64,000 nucleotides of DNA from Parerythrobacter_A sp963799315 (GCA_963799315.1 CAWCWP010000002.1:186001-250000), one strand, 5' to 3'. Shown: positions 26,903 through 36,609, counted from the stretch's first letter. Program-made: numbers and translations. Notes: generated by a model from the letters alone, not told the origin.

Positions 26903-27345
26903 CGCTGGCGATGCTTGCCGCACTGCCCGCGCCCGCCGCACCCGAAACGGCGCGCAAGGGTTCCGCTATCGATGTGACCGTCACCGACCTGCGCAGTTCC
27001 CGCGGGGTTGTTCGCGCTTGCCTGACACCCGACCCGCGCGATTTTCCGTCCTGTCGAGAGGCCGATACCGCCGTGCGCGTGATCGTGCCGGCAGGAGAAA
27101 CCGTCCGGCTGAGTTTTGCCGGGGTAAAGCCGGGGCGCTATGCCATCGCGCTGCTGCATGACGAAAACAACAACAACAAGGCCGATACCGCGCTGCTGAT
27201 GATGCCGACCGAAGGCTACGGCTTTTCCCGCGATGCCCGCGTCCGGCTCGGCCCGCCCAAGTTCGATGCCGCTGCGTTCGATATTGCTGCGGACCGTCCG
27301 CAGCGCACGGTCCACCAGAAAATCCGCATGCGCTACATGCTGTAG
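26818..27345 (+). CDS. DUF2141 domain protein, secreted (second copy)
   Basis: Up to 175 residues from ATG 26818; a GTG at 26857 giving VRHRSRAVGRICGALALAML is as likely and would reduce the overlap with the hydroxylase gene to 46 bases. A signal peptide ends near PAPAAP. The domain shows IDVTVTDLRSSRGVVRACL, a GETVRLSFAGVKPGRYAIAL strand pair and a HDENNNNKADTALL loop resembling the equivalent NGNGKTD loop of the copy at 12.4 kb. Function unknown. The start overlap implies co-expression with the membrane hydroxylase. Confidence 0.85.
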   Translation: MQLRPVFSFLGPRVRHRSRAVGRICGALALAMLAALPAPAAPETARKGSAIDVTVTDLRSSRGVVRACLTPDPRDFPSCREADTAVRVIVPAGETVRLSFAGVKPGRYAIALLHDENNNNKADTALLMMPTEGYGFSRDARVRLGPPKFDAAAFDIAADRPQRTVHQKIRMRYML

Positions 27346-27389
27346 ACGTTCCAGCAGCGTGCGGGTCCGGATCGCTCCGACCGTTACGC

Positions 27390-27405
27390 TTAACCTAAAA
27401 TTTAC
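27390..27405 (+). promoter_or_regulatory. CtrA-like site before the PAS protein gene
   Basis: TTAACCTAAAATTTAC matches the CtrA consensus TTAA-N7-TTAAC with one mismatch. It lies 55 bases before the ATG at 27461, in an AT-rich patch, and next to an alternative ATG at 27407 that would then have almost no leader. A match this short can arise by chance. Confidence 0.25.
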
Positions 27406-27460
27406 TATGCTGCGGCACAACGCTTTCCTGAAACACCGATCAGGGGGGCTGACACAGCTC

Positions 27461-29294
27461 ATGGATACGTTGCGCGGAAATTTCGAAACCGGTTCACACG
27501 ATAGTGTGGAGCCATTCGAGCGCGATTGGGACGATAGCGACGCGGTTGCCACCGATCACGAGGACGAAACGGGCCGCGATGCGCCCCCGCCCGCCATCGG
27601 TACCGACGAACGCCGGATGCAGGTGCGCGCCTACAACCACTGGGCGGGCCTGCTGGCCGACCGCGCCTTCCCCTCGATCGAAGACCTCGAACCCGGCGAT
27701 ATGCCGGACTTCGCGCCCAACAGCGTGCTGCTCGATTTCACCGCCGGTATCGAAGACCCCGCCGTGCAGTATCTGGGTAAGGAACTGGCCGCCGAATGCG
27801 GCACCAATGCCTCCATCGCACAGCTTTCCGACATTCCCAGCCGGTCGCTGCTGAGCCGCATCACCGACCATTACATGCAGATCCTGGCCAACCAGGCACC
27901 CATCGGTTTCGAAGCGGAATTCGTGAACCAGCGCGGGGCGACCATCCTGTATCGCGGCATCCTGCTGCCCTATTCCAGCGACGGGGAATCCATCGATTTC
28001 ATCTATGGCGTCATCAACTGGAAGGAGATGGCGGACCAGCTGACCAGCGACGAGCTGTTGCTCGAAATCGATCAGGCGCTCGAACAGAAAATCGGCAGCG
28101 ATATCGACCACGCCGCACCCGAAGCAGCGGCGCCGGATGTATCCGAAGAGGAGCCGGTCGCCGACTGGGCCGACGGACCCGGCGCGCCGATTGCCGATCT
28201 GCCGACCACCCCGAGCTGATGCGGACAACTCCGATGACGGTTTACCGCGCCCCAGCTTCGGCCTCGATGCGCCGGTTATCGGCAAGGACCGTTACACCGA
28301 TGGCAGCGCGGATTCGATGTTTGCCGTCGATTACGGCAACAGCCCCGACGAAGACATCATCGACGAGGATGACGATACCGACTGGGATTATGACGATGAT
28401 GCCGACGATTCGGTATCGCAGCTGTCTTCGCTGATCCAGCCGCAGGCCACACGAAAGCAGCCGGTATTGGCCGAGCAGGACGACGAAGACGGCGACCGTG
28501 TCGCGCCGGACGCACGCTCGCCGCTCTTGATGAAAAAGGGCAATAGCAGCGCACCCGTCACGCCAGCGGTTCCGGAAGCCTATGAGCCACCCGCGCCGGA
28601 CGTTGCTGCGGACACCGTTCCTTCGCCTGCGACGGTCGATGTTAAACAAACGCCGGAAGAAACCGAAACGCAGGTCGCGCCGTCCGGCGATCCGGAAGCC
28701 GGCCTACACGATTGCCTTGCCGATGCGCGTGAACTGGCACAGGCCGCGCAATCGAGCGAAGACCGCTCTCGCGCCGCGCTGTATGCTGCCGTCGGACGCG
28801 CCTACGATGTCGGCCTTGCCGCAGAGGAAGACCCCGCCGCCTTTGCCGACCTGATCGCCGAAAACGACCTGACGATCCAGCCGCGCGCACCGATGACGCC
28901 GGTGGTGAAGCTGGTTTTCGGCAGCGAATACGACAAGACCCGCCTCACCGAATATGCCGCCGTGCTGTCCTACGCCCGGCGTGAGGATATCGGACGCGGC
29001 GGGCTGGCCGCTTTTCTAGGCTCAGCCGAGGGCGGCCTGAAAGGCGTTGTCGCTGCCGAACGTGCCATCCGTCGCGGCGATTCCGGCGAAGCGTCCGATG
29101 ATGCGTTCAATGCCGCGCTGGCGAAGAAACTCCGGCAGGTCGAACCCGTTGCGGTCGAAGATCTGGCATTGGAGGGACCGGAATTTGCGCTCGTCATGGT
29201 GCGCAGGATGCCCGACGGCGACATCGAATTGCTTGGCGAGGTGCCGCATGATCGCAAGCTGGTGGAAAAGGCCGGACGCGCGCTTTTGAAGTAG
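27461..29294 (+). CDS. PAS-domain protein with long acidic linker and C-terminal domain, frameshifted
   Basis: Taken as one gene of about 610 residues from MDTLRGNFETGS; ATG 27407 is an alternative. The first part holds a PAS_5-type domain (VRAYNHWAGLLADRAFPSIE, VQYLGKELAAECGTNASI, ILANQAPIGFEAEFVN). At 28217 one extra base ends the frame at TTPS; skipping it continues as DADNSDDGLPRPSFGLD into a very acidic linker (DEDIIDEDDDTDWDYDDDAD) and a helical C-terminal region (DCLADARELAQAAQSSEDRS, LKLVFGSEYDK-like). No separate start or ribosome site precedes the second part, so fusion is preferred. The role is unknown; signalling is likely. Confidence 0.7.
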
Positions 29295-29348
29295 CGTTTT
29301 TGCACCGGCCATTGGTGCGGCAGGCAGTTGGCGCTAGGGCTGCTGCCC

Positions 29349-30458
29349 ATGCCACGCCCAAGAATACCGGTCCGTATCCAGCCCTATTTCGGCTATCGCA
29401 GCGCGACCCGGCTGACCCTGACCGCCCGTGCATTGCGATCGCGCGCGCCGTTGTTCTCGCCGGGTAGCGTCTGGCGGGCTTTGCGTACCGTTATGAAGAT
29501 CTTCGCCTCGCGCGAAGTTGCCGGTGTCGAAGTGGCGCTGCGCTACGAAGCGGCGGGCCGCCTCCACGAAGCCACCGCCATCACCAACGAGGAAGGCTAT
29601 GTCCGCTTCGATCTCGATCTCGCGGACTGGCCGCTGGCCGAGCAAACGGCATGGGACATCGTCTCGCTCCACTGGCACGAAGGCGAGGTCGCCGCGAGTG
29701 TCGAAGGCTTCGTTCTTGCGCCTGCCCGCGATGCGGCGCTCGGCATTATCTCCGACATCGACGACACAATCATCCAGACCGGCGTAACCGGCAGCGCGGG
29801 ATCGGTCCTGCGCAACTGGAAGCGCCTGCTCGCCACCATGCCGGAAAACCGCCAGCAGGTGCCCGGCGCCGACCAGCTTTACGGCGCGCTAGGCGGCGGT
29901 CTTGCGCACAGTGTTGCCGCGCGACCGGCTGCGGAAAACAGGGGCGAGGCATTGCCCACGGCATCGGCACGCCCGTTCTTTTACGTGTCCTCCAGCCCGT
30001 GGAACCTGTTTTCCTACCTCGTCGCATTCAAGCGGCGGCGCGGCCTGCCGCTTGGCCCTGTGGCCTTGCGCGACTGGGGGCTGAACCGCGCGACATTCGG
30101 TTCGGGCAGTCACGGCGCGCACAAGCGCGATGCCATCGACGAAATACTGGAAACCTATCCCGACATGCGCTTCGTCCTTGTCGGCGACGATACGCAGGGC
30201 GATCTGGTCGCCTTCGCCGAAGTGGTGGCGGACCATCCGGCCCGCGTGGCAGCGGTGTTCATCCGGCGCGCGGGCGAGCCTGCCAACGAGGCTGAAATCC
30301 GGGCACAGGGTGTTATCGAAGCCGCCGGGACACCGTTCTGGATGGGCGACGATTACGCGACGACGCAGGCATTTCTGGCACAGACGGGCCTGGTCGAAGA
30401 CGATGCCGCCGAAACGCTTGTCGCGGCGGTTGCGGACGGCGTATCGCCCAAGCCATGA
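29349..30458 (+). CDS. DUF2183 / App1-like phosphatidate phosphatase
   Basis: About 369 residues from MPRPRIPVRIQPYFG; an ATG seven codons earlier is possible. The catalytic domain is HAD-like: LGIISDIDDTIIQTG carries the DxDxT nucleophile pair, FFYVSSSPWNLFSYL is motif II, HKRDAIDEILETYP carries the lysine and FVLVGDDTQGD is the acidic motif. This is the DUF2183 domain named after yeast App1, a phosphatidate phosphatase. The N-terminal 120 residues form a beta-rich region (EVALRYEAAGRLHEA). The stop overlaps the next ATG (ATGA). Together with the diacylglycerol kinase in this window it hints at phosphatidate turnover. Confidence 0.88.
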   Translation: MPRPRIPVRIQPYFGYRSATRLTLTARALRSRAPLFSPGSVWRALRTVMKIFASREVAGVEVALRYEAAGRLHEATAITNEEGYVRFDLDLADWPLAEQTAWDIVSLHWHEGEVAASVEGFVLAPARDAALGIISDIDDTIIQTGVTGSAGSVLRNWKRLLATMPENRQQVPGADQLYGALGGGLAHSVAARPAAENRGEALPTASARPFFYVSSSPWNLFSYLVAFKRRRGLPLGPVALRDWGLNRATFGSGSHGAHKRDAIDEILETYPDMRFVLVGDDTQGDLVAFAEVVADHPARVAAVFIRRAGEPANEAEIRAQGVIEAAGTPFWMGDDYATTQAFLAQTGLVEDDAAETLVAAVADGVSPKP

Positions 30459-31435
30459 AGCAGAAACGATCGGGAAGACGCTGGATGTGGTGGGTGCTGG
30501 GCGCGATTGTGCTGGTGGTGGCGGGCGGTGCGCTGGCACTGCAATATGCCGCCGGTCGGAACGGGCCTGCCGTGCTGGACCGGATAGACCGCACCGTCGG
30601 CGGTGGCCGCGATACAGTGCAGCGCGTGAAAGCCGCATACGGGCCGTCACCGACACAATCGGTCGCGGTCTATGGCACGCAGGAGGGCGATGAGTCGCCG
30701 CGCCCTGTGCTCTTGTTCGTACACGGGGGGAGCTGGGCCAAAGGCAGCCCGGACGATTACGGCTTCTTCGCCCGCGCCTTCGTGCCCGAAGGTTTCGTGG
30801 TGGTGCTGGCGGGCTATCGCCTGCGCCCCGAATCGGTGTTCCCCGGCATGCTCCAAGACACGGCCGCCGCGCTTGCCTGGACGCGCGAAAATATCGCCGC
30901 GCATGGCGGCGACCCGAACAATATCGTCCTCGTCGGCCATTCCGCCGGGGCGTACAATGTGGTGATGACGACGCTGGACCGGCAATGGCTCGGACGTGTC
31001 GGCCTGTCGGACGATGCCGTGGCGGGAGTGGTCGGGCTATCCGGTCCCTACGACTTCTATCCATTCGACAGCGAGTCCACCAAAGCGAGTTTCGGCGGGG
31101 CCGACAATCCGCAGAAAACCACGCAACCGGTCGCTTATGCCAGAGGCGATGCGCCGCCGATGCTGTTGATGACGGGCGACCGCGACGAGACGGTCGAGCC
31201 GCGCAACACCTATGCGCTGGCCGACGCGCTGCGCGATGCGGGCGGGCAGGTGCGATGGGTGACTCTGGCCGATGCCGACCACGCCAGGCCGATCATGCTG
31301 ACTGCGGCACCGTGGCGGCGCGACAGGCGCGTCGTCGATGCCGTCACGGATTTCGCGCGCCGCGTCGTACAGAATGATGGCGTCCGGGATTATAGGGGCA
31401 CGACTTCAGTTCCGGTTCAGGCCACGGACGGCTAG
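30455..31435 (+). CDS. alpha/beta hydrolase, membrane-anchored esterase type
   Basis: 326 residues with an N-terminal membrane anchor or uncleaved signal (WMWWVLGAIVLVVAGGALAL). The fold is that of carboxylesterase/HSL-like hydrolases: the oxyanion motif LLFVHGGSWAKGS, the nucleophile elbow LVGHSAGAYN, the acid in MLLMTGDRDETVEP and a late His in LADADHARPI complete the triad. Substrate unknown; small acyl esters are likely. The ATG overlaps the stop of the App1-like gene, so the two are coupled. The M48 protease gene begins 9 bases after the stop. Confidence 0.9.
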   Translation: MKQKRSGRRWMWWVLGAIVLVVAGGALALQYAAGRNGPAVLDRIDRTVGGGRDTVQRVKAAYGPSPTQSVAVYGTQEGDESPRPVLLFVHGGSWAKGSPDDYGFFARAFVPEGFVVVLAGYRLRPESVFPGMLQDTAAALAWTRENIAAHGGDPNNIVLVGHSAGAYNVVMTTLDRQWLGRVGLSDDAVAGVVGLSGPYDFYPFDSESTKASFGGADNPQKTTQPVAYARGDAPPMLLMTGDRDETVEPRNTYALADALRDAGGQVRWVTLADADHARPIMLTAAPWRRDRRVVDAVTDFARRVVQNDGVRDYRGTTSVPVQATDG

Positions 31436-31444
31436 ACCGGACCG

Positions 31445-32809
31445 ATGCGCGGCTCTTCTCTCTTCGGCAAAACCCTCGCTCTGTGCGCGAGCTTCATGCT
31501 CGCCGCGCAGCCGGTTGCGGCGCAATCCATCCTGCGCGATGCCGAAACCGAGGCTCTGCTGAACGAGATGGCCGCGCCGCTGGTCGAAGCCTCCGGCCTC
31601 GAACCCGGCAATGTCGAGATGGTGCTGATCAACGACCCTTCGATCAACGCCTTCGTTTCCGCAGGACAAGCGGTCTATTTGCATGCCGGGCTGATCGAAG
31701 CCGCCGATGAAGCGGACGAAGTGCAGGGCGTCATCGCGCACGAGCTGGGCCATATCACCGGCGGCCACGTCATTCGCGGCAGCGAAGGCGCCGCAAAGGC
31801 CGGGAACATAACGCTGCTGTCCATGCTGCTGGGCGTCGGTGCGGCGCTGGCGGGCGCGGGCGACGCGGCGATGGGCGTCATCATGGCAGGCCAGCGCGCG
31901 GCGATGGGCAAATACCTCGCATTCAGCCGGGTGCAGGAATCCAGTGCCGATGCGGCGGGTGCGGAATATCTCTCCACCGCCGGTATATCCGGGCGCGGCT
32001 CGCTGGCGTTCTTCAAGAAGTTGCAGAACCAGGAATTCCGGTATGGCTACAGCCAGGCCGACGAACAGACTTTCACCCGCACGCACCCGATGTCGGGCGA
32101 CCGTATCGCGACCCTTCGAGAAACCTACATCGTCGATCCGGCATGGGAAAAGCCGGTCGATCCTGCATTGCAAGCAAAGTTCGAGCGGGTGCAGGCCAAG
32201 CTGTTCGGCTTCACCAACGATCCCGTCCGCACGTTGCAGAAATATCCCGCCAGCCGGACCGACGTGCCCGCGCGCTACGCCCGCGCCTATGCCTATCACA
32301 AGAACGCGCTGGTCGATGATGCGCTGGCGGAGGCGGACGCCCTTCTGGCCCATGCGCCCGACGATCCGTATTTCCTCGAACTGAAAGGGCAGGTGCTGCT
32401 GGAATCGGGCCGCCCCCTCGATGCACTGGAGCCGTTGCGGCGCGCGACCGAGCTAACGCGCAACCAGCCGCTGATCGCGTCGATGTTCGGGCACGCGCTG
32501 ATCGCTACCGAGGATGCCGCCTATCACGAGGAAGCGGAGCGCGTCCTGCGTGCGGCGGTTGCGCGCGATCGCCTGAACCCGTTTGCATGGTACCAGCTTG
32601 GCGTCGTCTATGCCGCGCGCGGCGACATGCCGCGTGCCCGGCTCGCCAGTGCGGAACGCCAGGTGATGACGCGGCAATATGCCACCGCGATCAACAGTGC
32701 GCGCATTGCCGAAGCCGGGCTGGCGACCGGAACGCCGGACTGGCTGCGCGCGCAGGATATAGGACTGCAGGCCCGCGCCGCGCTTGAAGCGGAGAAGGAG
32801 CGGCGGTAG
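31445..32809 (+). CDS. exported M48-family zinc metalloprotease with TPR repeats (BepA-like)
   Basis: 454 residues. A signal peptide ends near QPVAAQS. The zinc site is VIAHELGHITGGH with the HExxH histidine near residue 99, and the third ligand is the Glu in QESSADAAGAEYLS. After residue 240 come tetratricopeptide-like helices (YARAYAYHKNALVDDALAEA, LELKGQVLLESGRPLDALEP). This layout equals E. coli BepA/YfgC, which degrades stalled outer-membrane proteins such as LptD and helps their assembly. Periplasmic location follows from the signal peptide. The DsbA-like gene follows closely, so both may serve envelope protein quality control. Confidence 0.92.
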   Translation: MRGSSLFGKTLALCASFMLAAQPVAAQSILRDAETEALLNEMAAPLVEASGLEPGNVEMVLINDPSINAFVSAGQAVYLHAGLIEAADEADEVQGVIAHELGHITGGHVIRGSEGAAKAGNITLLSMLLGVGAALAGAGDAAMGVIMAGQRAAMGKYLAFSRVQESSADAAGAEYLSTAGISGRGSLAFFKKLQNQEFRYGYSQADEQTFTRTHPMSGDRIATLRETYIVDPAWEKPVDPALQAKFERVQAKLFGFTNDPVRTLQKYPASRTDVPARYARAYAYHKNALVDDALAEADALLAHAPDDPYFLELKGQVLLESGRPLDALEPLRRATELTRNQPLIASMFGHALIATEDAAYHEEAERVLRAAVARDRLNPFAWYQLGVVYAARGDMPRARLASAERQVMTRQYATAINSARIAEAGLATGTPDWLRAQDIGLQARAALEAEKERR

Positions 32810-32819
32810 CGCCTGCCCC

Positions 32820-33554
32820 ATGACTACGCCCGCCACGTCCCGACTCGCGCCCTATCTGATACCGGCAATTGTCGGCGCAATCAGCGGCGTTCTCACAGTC
32901 CTGCTGCTGACTGCCACCGGCGTGTTGGGCGGCAGGACGGATCACGAGGCGACGCGCGCTTACCTTGTCGAGAACCCCGACATCCTGCCCGAAATGGCGC
33001 AGGCCTATGACACGCAGCAGGCACGCGAGCGGCTGGCGCAGGCGGGCGACGCCGTCACCGAACCCTTCCCCGGAGCAGTGCTGGGCAATCCGGACGGTGC
33101 AGTCACGCTGGTGGAATTCACCGATTACGGCTGCGGCTTTTGCCGCCAAAGCCGCGCCGATGTGGAGGCGCTGATCGCCGCCAATCCCGACTTGCGCGTG
33201 GTGGTGCGCGAATGGCCGATCTTCGATGGCAGCGAAGGCGCGGCACGCATGGCGCTGGCGGCGGCGGAGCAAGGCAAGTTTGCCGCGTTCCATACGGCAA
33301 TGTTTACAGGCGACGCGCCCTCCGCCGCATCGGTGAAAGCCGCCGCCGAAGAAGCCGGGCTGGACATGGCCCGCGCCGACACGTTCCTGAAGACACGTCG
33401 CGCCGATGCCGAGCTGGCTGCCAATATCGATGTGGCGAACCGGCTGGGTTTTACCGGCACGCCGAGCTGGGTCGTCGGGGATACCGTAGTGCAGGGCGCG
33501 GTCGGGCAGGCCGAATTGCAGGCGGCGATCACCGCCGCGCGCGCCGACACATGA
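32820..33554 (+). CDS. DsbA-family thiol-disulfide oxidoreductase, membrane-anchored
   Basis: 244 residues from MTTPATSRLAPYL. An N-terminal helix (YLIPAIVGAISGVLTVLLL) anchors or exports it. The thioredoxin-like domain starts near VTLVEFTDYGCGFCRQS, with the redox pair CGFC at residues 95 and 98, and the cis-proline loop is FTGTPSWVVG. This resembles the Com1/DsbA-like proteins common in Alphaproteobacteria that oxidise or isomerise periplasmic cysteines. It follows the BepA-like protease by 10 bases, consistent with an operon for envelope protein folding. Confidence 0.9.
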   Translation: MTTPATSRLAPYLIPAIVGAISGVLTVLLLTATGVLGGRTDHEATRAYLVENPDILPEMAQAYDTQQARERLAQAGDAVTEPFPGAVLGNPDGAVTLVEFTDYGCGFCRQSRADVEALIAANPDLRVVVREWPIFDGSEGAARMALAAAEQGKFAAFHTAMFTGDAPSAASVKAAAEEAGLDMARADTFLKTRRADAELAANIDVANRLGFTGTPSWVVGDTVVQGAVGQAELQAAITAARADT

Positions 33555-33622
33555 CCCGGCCCATCGGCCTATCTATCGGGCTATGGGCAAGTTCGCGCCT
33601 TTTGCGCTAGGATAGCTGGCAG

Positions 33623-34873
33623 ATGGCCGTCCTGCCCTTCCAACCCACGCCGTTCTTCGCGCAGAAGAACCGGGCATTCTGGAACCTGCAATTCGCAGGC
33701 TGGGGCGGTGCGTTCCTGCTGCGCGCGGTGTCGGGACTGGTCAACGGACAGGACGGCGCGTTCTTCGTCATCATCCTGATCGAGACGGTCACCGGCTTTT
33801 CCATCAGCACGGTGCTGTCGGCGGTATATGGCCAGCTTATCAATCGCCGCCCGCTGATCGCATGGGGCGTTAGCGGCCTGTTCTTGATCGTGTCCGTGCT
33901 GGCGTTCGCCTTCATCGGCGCATGGGTCTTTTCGCTGACCAGAGGCGATCCGGAAGCCGGTTTTACGGCCCAGCTGATCGGTTATCTCATCTATCCACTG
34001 ACGCTGCTCGGATCGTGGTCGGCGCTGTATTACGCGATCAACCTGTTCCTGCAGGTGGAGGAACAGGCGGACCAGCTGGAACATCTGGAAGCGCAGGCGA
34101 CCAGCGCGCAGCTGGCGATGCTGCGATACCAGCTCAACCCGCATTTCCTGTTCAATACGCTGAATTCCATCAGCACCCTGGTGCTGCTGAAACAGACCGA
34201 ACCGGCCAATGCGATGCTGACGCGGCTGAGCGCATTCCTGCGTCACACGCTGGTGGTGCAACCCGGCGGCAAGGTGACGCTGGCGCAGGAGGTCGACACG
34301 CTGAAACTGTATCTGGGGATCGAGAAGATGCGGTTCGAGGATCGGCTGCGCACGCAATTCGATATCGAGGATACCGCCTGCAAGGCGCGCCTGCCCTCCA
34401 TGCTGCTGCAACCGCTGATCGAGAACGCCATCAAATATGCCGTCTCGCCATTGGAAGAAGGCGCGCGGATTACCTTGAAGGCAAAGCGTGCCGGCCAGCG
34501 ACTGCGGATCGTGGTGTCCGATACCGGGCCGGGGTTGCCGGGGGGCAATAGCGCCAGCAAATCCGCGCTGCTCGATCTGCCGCCCTCCGCCGTCGCCAAG
34601 ACCAGCGGCATTAGCAATCCCGCCGATACCCGCGCTGCATCGACTGGCGTGGGCCTCGCCAATATCCGCGACCGGCTGGCGCAGGCCTATGGCGAGGAAC
34701 ACCTGTTCGAAATCCGCACCCCGGCCGATGGCGGTTTTTCGGTCGTGATCGAAATTCCGTTCGACACCGAAACGCCGGAAGTGGAGCTGGCGAGTATAGC
34801 CAGCCCCGCGACCGCGCCGCTATTACCCCCGGCCACAACCAGGCACGCCCTGGGCCAATCGATAGGAAACTGA
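33623..34873 (+). CDS. LytS/YehU-type sensor histidine kinase
   Basis: 416 residues. Four hydrophobic segments lie in the first 140 residues (FVIILIETVTGFSISTVL, VSGLFLIVSVLAFAFIGAWV, LIYPLTLLGSWSALYYAINL among them) with no periplasmic sensor domain. A short coiled coil (EEQADQLEHLEAQATSAQLA) leads into the His_kinase domain: LNPHFLFNTLNSIS carries the phosphorylated His, LLQPLIENAIKYAV is the N box, and DTGPGLPGG plus TGVGLANIRDRL form the G boxes. The response regulator gene begins at the next base after the stop. The signal is unknown. Confidence 0.94.
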   Translation: MAVLPFQPTPFFAQKNRAFWNLQFAGWGGAFLLRAVSGLVNGQDGAFFVIILIETVTGFSISTVLSAVYGQLINRRPLIAWGVSGLFLIVSVLAFAFIGAWVFSLTRGDPEAGFTAQLIGYLIYPLTLLGSWSALYYAINLFLQVEEQADQLEHLEAQATSAQLAMLRYQLNPHFLFNTLNSISTLVLLKQTEPANAMLTRLSAFLRHTLVVQPGGKVTLAQEVDTLKLYLGIEKMRFEDRLRTQFDIEDTACKARLPSMLLQPLIENAIKYAVSPLEEGARITLKAKRAGQRLRIVVSDTGPGLPGGNSASKSALLDLPPSAVAKTSGISNPADTRAASTGVGLANIRDRLAQAYGEEHLFEIRTPADGGFSVVIEIPFDTETPEVELASIASPATAPLLPPATTRHALGQSIGN

Positions 34874-35671
34874 ATGCCCATCCGCACCATTCTCGTCGAC
34901 GATGAAAAGCTGGCGATCCAGGGGCTGCAACTGCGCCTTGAAGCGTATGAGGATGTCGAGATCATCGACACCTGCAACAATGGCCGCGAAGCCATCCGCA
35001 AGATCAAGACACTGAAGCCCGACCTGGTTTTCCTCGATATCCAGATGCCCGGTTTCGACGGGTTCTCGGTGGTGAAGGGCGTGATGGAAATCGCCCCGCC
35101 GCTGATCGTCTTCGTCACCGCCTATCAGGAACATGCCGTGCGCGCGTTCGAAGCCAATGCGGTGAATTACCTGATGAAGCCGGTGGACGAAGACAAGCTG
35201 CGCGATACGCTTGAGCGGGTCCGCATCCGGCTGGCAGAGAAACGCTCCACCGACGATGTGGAGGCCCTGAAGCATGTCCTCGCCGAAGTCGCGCCCGATG
35301 CCGCCGAGGAATTCTCCGACGGGGATGGCGAGGCCGCCGAACGGTTCGAAAAACTGATCAACGTGAAAGATCGCGGCCAGATCTTCCGCGTGGAAGTGGG
35401 CAGCATCGAACATATCGAGGCTGCGGGCGATTACATGTGCATTTACACCGGCGACAATTCGCTGATCCTGCGCGAAACGATGAAGGATCTGGAACGGCGA
35501 CTGGACCCCCGCAAGTTCCAGCGCGTCCACCGCTCCACCATCGTCAATCTGGACCAGGTCCGGCAGGTAAAGCCGCACACCAATGGCGAGTGCTTCCTCA
35601 TACTAAGCTCGGGCGCTGAAGTGAAAGTGTCGCGCAGCTATCGCGACGTGGTCGCCCGGTTCGTGCATTGA
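34874..35671 (+). CDS. LytTR-family response regulator
   Basis: 265 residues: receiver domain in the first 120 residues, starting IRTILVDDEKLAIQGLQLRL, with the phospho-acceptor Asp in LVFLDIQMPGFDG, the Thr in FVTAYQEHAV and the Lys in LMKPVDED. An acidic linker follows, then the LytTR DNA-binding domain (FEKLINVKDRGQIFRVEVG, IEHIEAAGDYMCIYTG, RVHRSTIVNLDQVRQVKP, VSRSYRDVV). It pairs with the kinase immediately upstream. No target operator, usually a pair of imperfect direct repeats, could be assigned in this window. Confidence 0.95.
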   Translation: MPIRTILVDDEKLAIQGLQLRLEAYEDVEIIDTCNNGREAIRKIKTLKPDLVFLDIQMPGFDGFSVVKGVMEIAPPLIVFVTAYQEHAVRAFEANAVNYLMKPVDEDKLRDTLERVRIRLAEKRSTDDVEALKHVLAEVAPDAAEEFSDGDGEAAERFEKLINVKDRGQIFRVEVGSIEHIEAAGDYMCIYTGDNSLILRETMKDLERRLDPRKFQRVHRSTIVNLDQVRQVKPHTNGECFLILSSGAEVKVSRSYRDVVARFVH

Positions 35672-35680
35672 CGTCGCACG

Positions 35681-35720
35681 CGTCATTGCGAGGAGTGAAG
35701 CGACGCGGCAATCCAGAGCG
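35681..35720. repeat. dispersed intergenic repeat between lytR-like gene and nadC
   Basis: The 40 bases run CGTCATTGCGAGGAGTGAAG and end GCGGCAATCCAGAGCG, with ATTGC and GCAAT as short inverted ends. From memory this CGTCATTGCGAG...GCAATCCAG type is a common interspersed element in alphaproteobacterial genomes. It fills most of the 70-base gap between the two genes. Confidence 0.55.
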
Positions 35721-35741
35721 TTACGGCGATAAGGAAGCCTG

Positions 35742-36602
35742 ATGACATTCGACCTCGAAGGCTTCGACCTAGCCCGCTTCGTTCGCGATACGCTGGCCGA
35801 GGATTTGGGCGAGGGACTTCCCGGTGGCGGGCGCGATATCACATCCGAAAGCGTCATCCCTGCCGATGCGCGTTTCGCCGGGGTGATGGACAGCCGCGAT
35901 CCCGTGACCGTTGCCGGATTGCCGCTTGCCGCCGCGTTTTTCCACGCGCTCGATCCCGGTGTCGAGATCGAGATACTTGCCGAGGAAGGCGAAGCTGTCG
36001 CCGCCGGTGCCGACCTCATGCGCCTGTCCGGAAACGCCCGCGCCATGCTGACGGCGGAGCGGAGCGCGCTGAATACGGTGCAGCACTTGTCCGGCATTGC
36101 CACCATGACCGCCGCCTATGTCGCGGCGATGGACAATCCGGCCTGCACCCTGCTCGACACGCGCAAGACCATTCCCGGCCTGCGGATGCTGGAGAAATAC
36201 GCGGTGCGGCTGGGCGGCGCGGCGAACCACCGCATGGGTCTGTGGGATGCCGCGATGATAAAGGACAATCATGTACTGGTCGCCGGGTCGGTCGGCGCGG
36301 CGGTGGCGCGTGCTGTCGAGGCGGGCGTGGCCGAGATCATCTGCGAAGTGGACCGGCTCGATCAGATCGAGCCTGCGCTGGCCGCCGGGGCGACACGCCT
36401 GCTGCTGGACAATATGGCGCCGCCGATACTGCGCGAGGCAGTCGGTATAGTGGCGGGACGGGTGCCGACCGAGGCAAGCGGCGGGATCGACATGACCACC
36501 ATCGCCGCCAAGGCCGCGACAGGGGTGGATTTCGTATCGGTCGGACGGCTGACGCAAAGCGCGCCTGCCGCCGATATCGGGCTGGATTTCACGGCCCTGT
36601 GA
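35742..36602 (+). CDS. nadC: nicotinate-nucleotide pyrophosphorylase (carboxylating)
   Basis: 286 residues. NadC converts quinolinate and PRPP to nicotinate mononucleotide in de novo NAD synthesis. Diagnostic segments are ARFVRDTLAEDLGEGLPGG, RAMLTAERSALNTVQHLSGI, LLDTRKTIPGLRMLEKYAV (the PRPP/quinolinate Arg-Lys site), GLWDAAMIKDNHVLVAG and SGGIDMTTIAAKAATGVDFV. All are present and the length is normal. The gene stands alone from nadA/nadB here; an RNase T2 gene follows after 7 bases and may be co-transcribed. Confidence 0.97.
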   Translation: MTFDLEGFDLARFVRDTLAEDLGEGLPGGGRDITSESVIPADARFAGVMDSRDPVTVAGLPLAAAFFHALDPGVEIEILAEEGEAVAAGADLMRLSGNARAMLTAERSALNTVQHLSGIATMTAAYVAAMDNPACTLLDTRKTIPGLRMLEKYAVRLGGAANHRMGLWDAAMIKDNHVLVAGSVGAAVARAVEAGVAEIICEVDRLDQIEPALAAGATRLLLDNMAPPILREAVGIVAGRVPTEASGGIDMTTIAAKAATGVDFVSVGRLTQSAPAADIGLDFTAL

Positions 36603-36609
36603 CAAGACT

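Noticed and set aside
35681..35720. Short repeat before nadC as an NAD-responsive operator
   Set aside because: The sequence looks like a dispersed genomic repeat rather than a regulator site, and similar elements occur elsewhere in such genomes.
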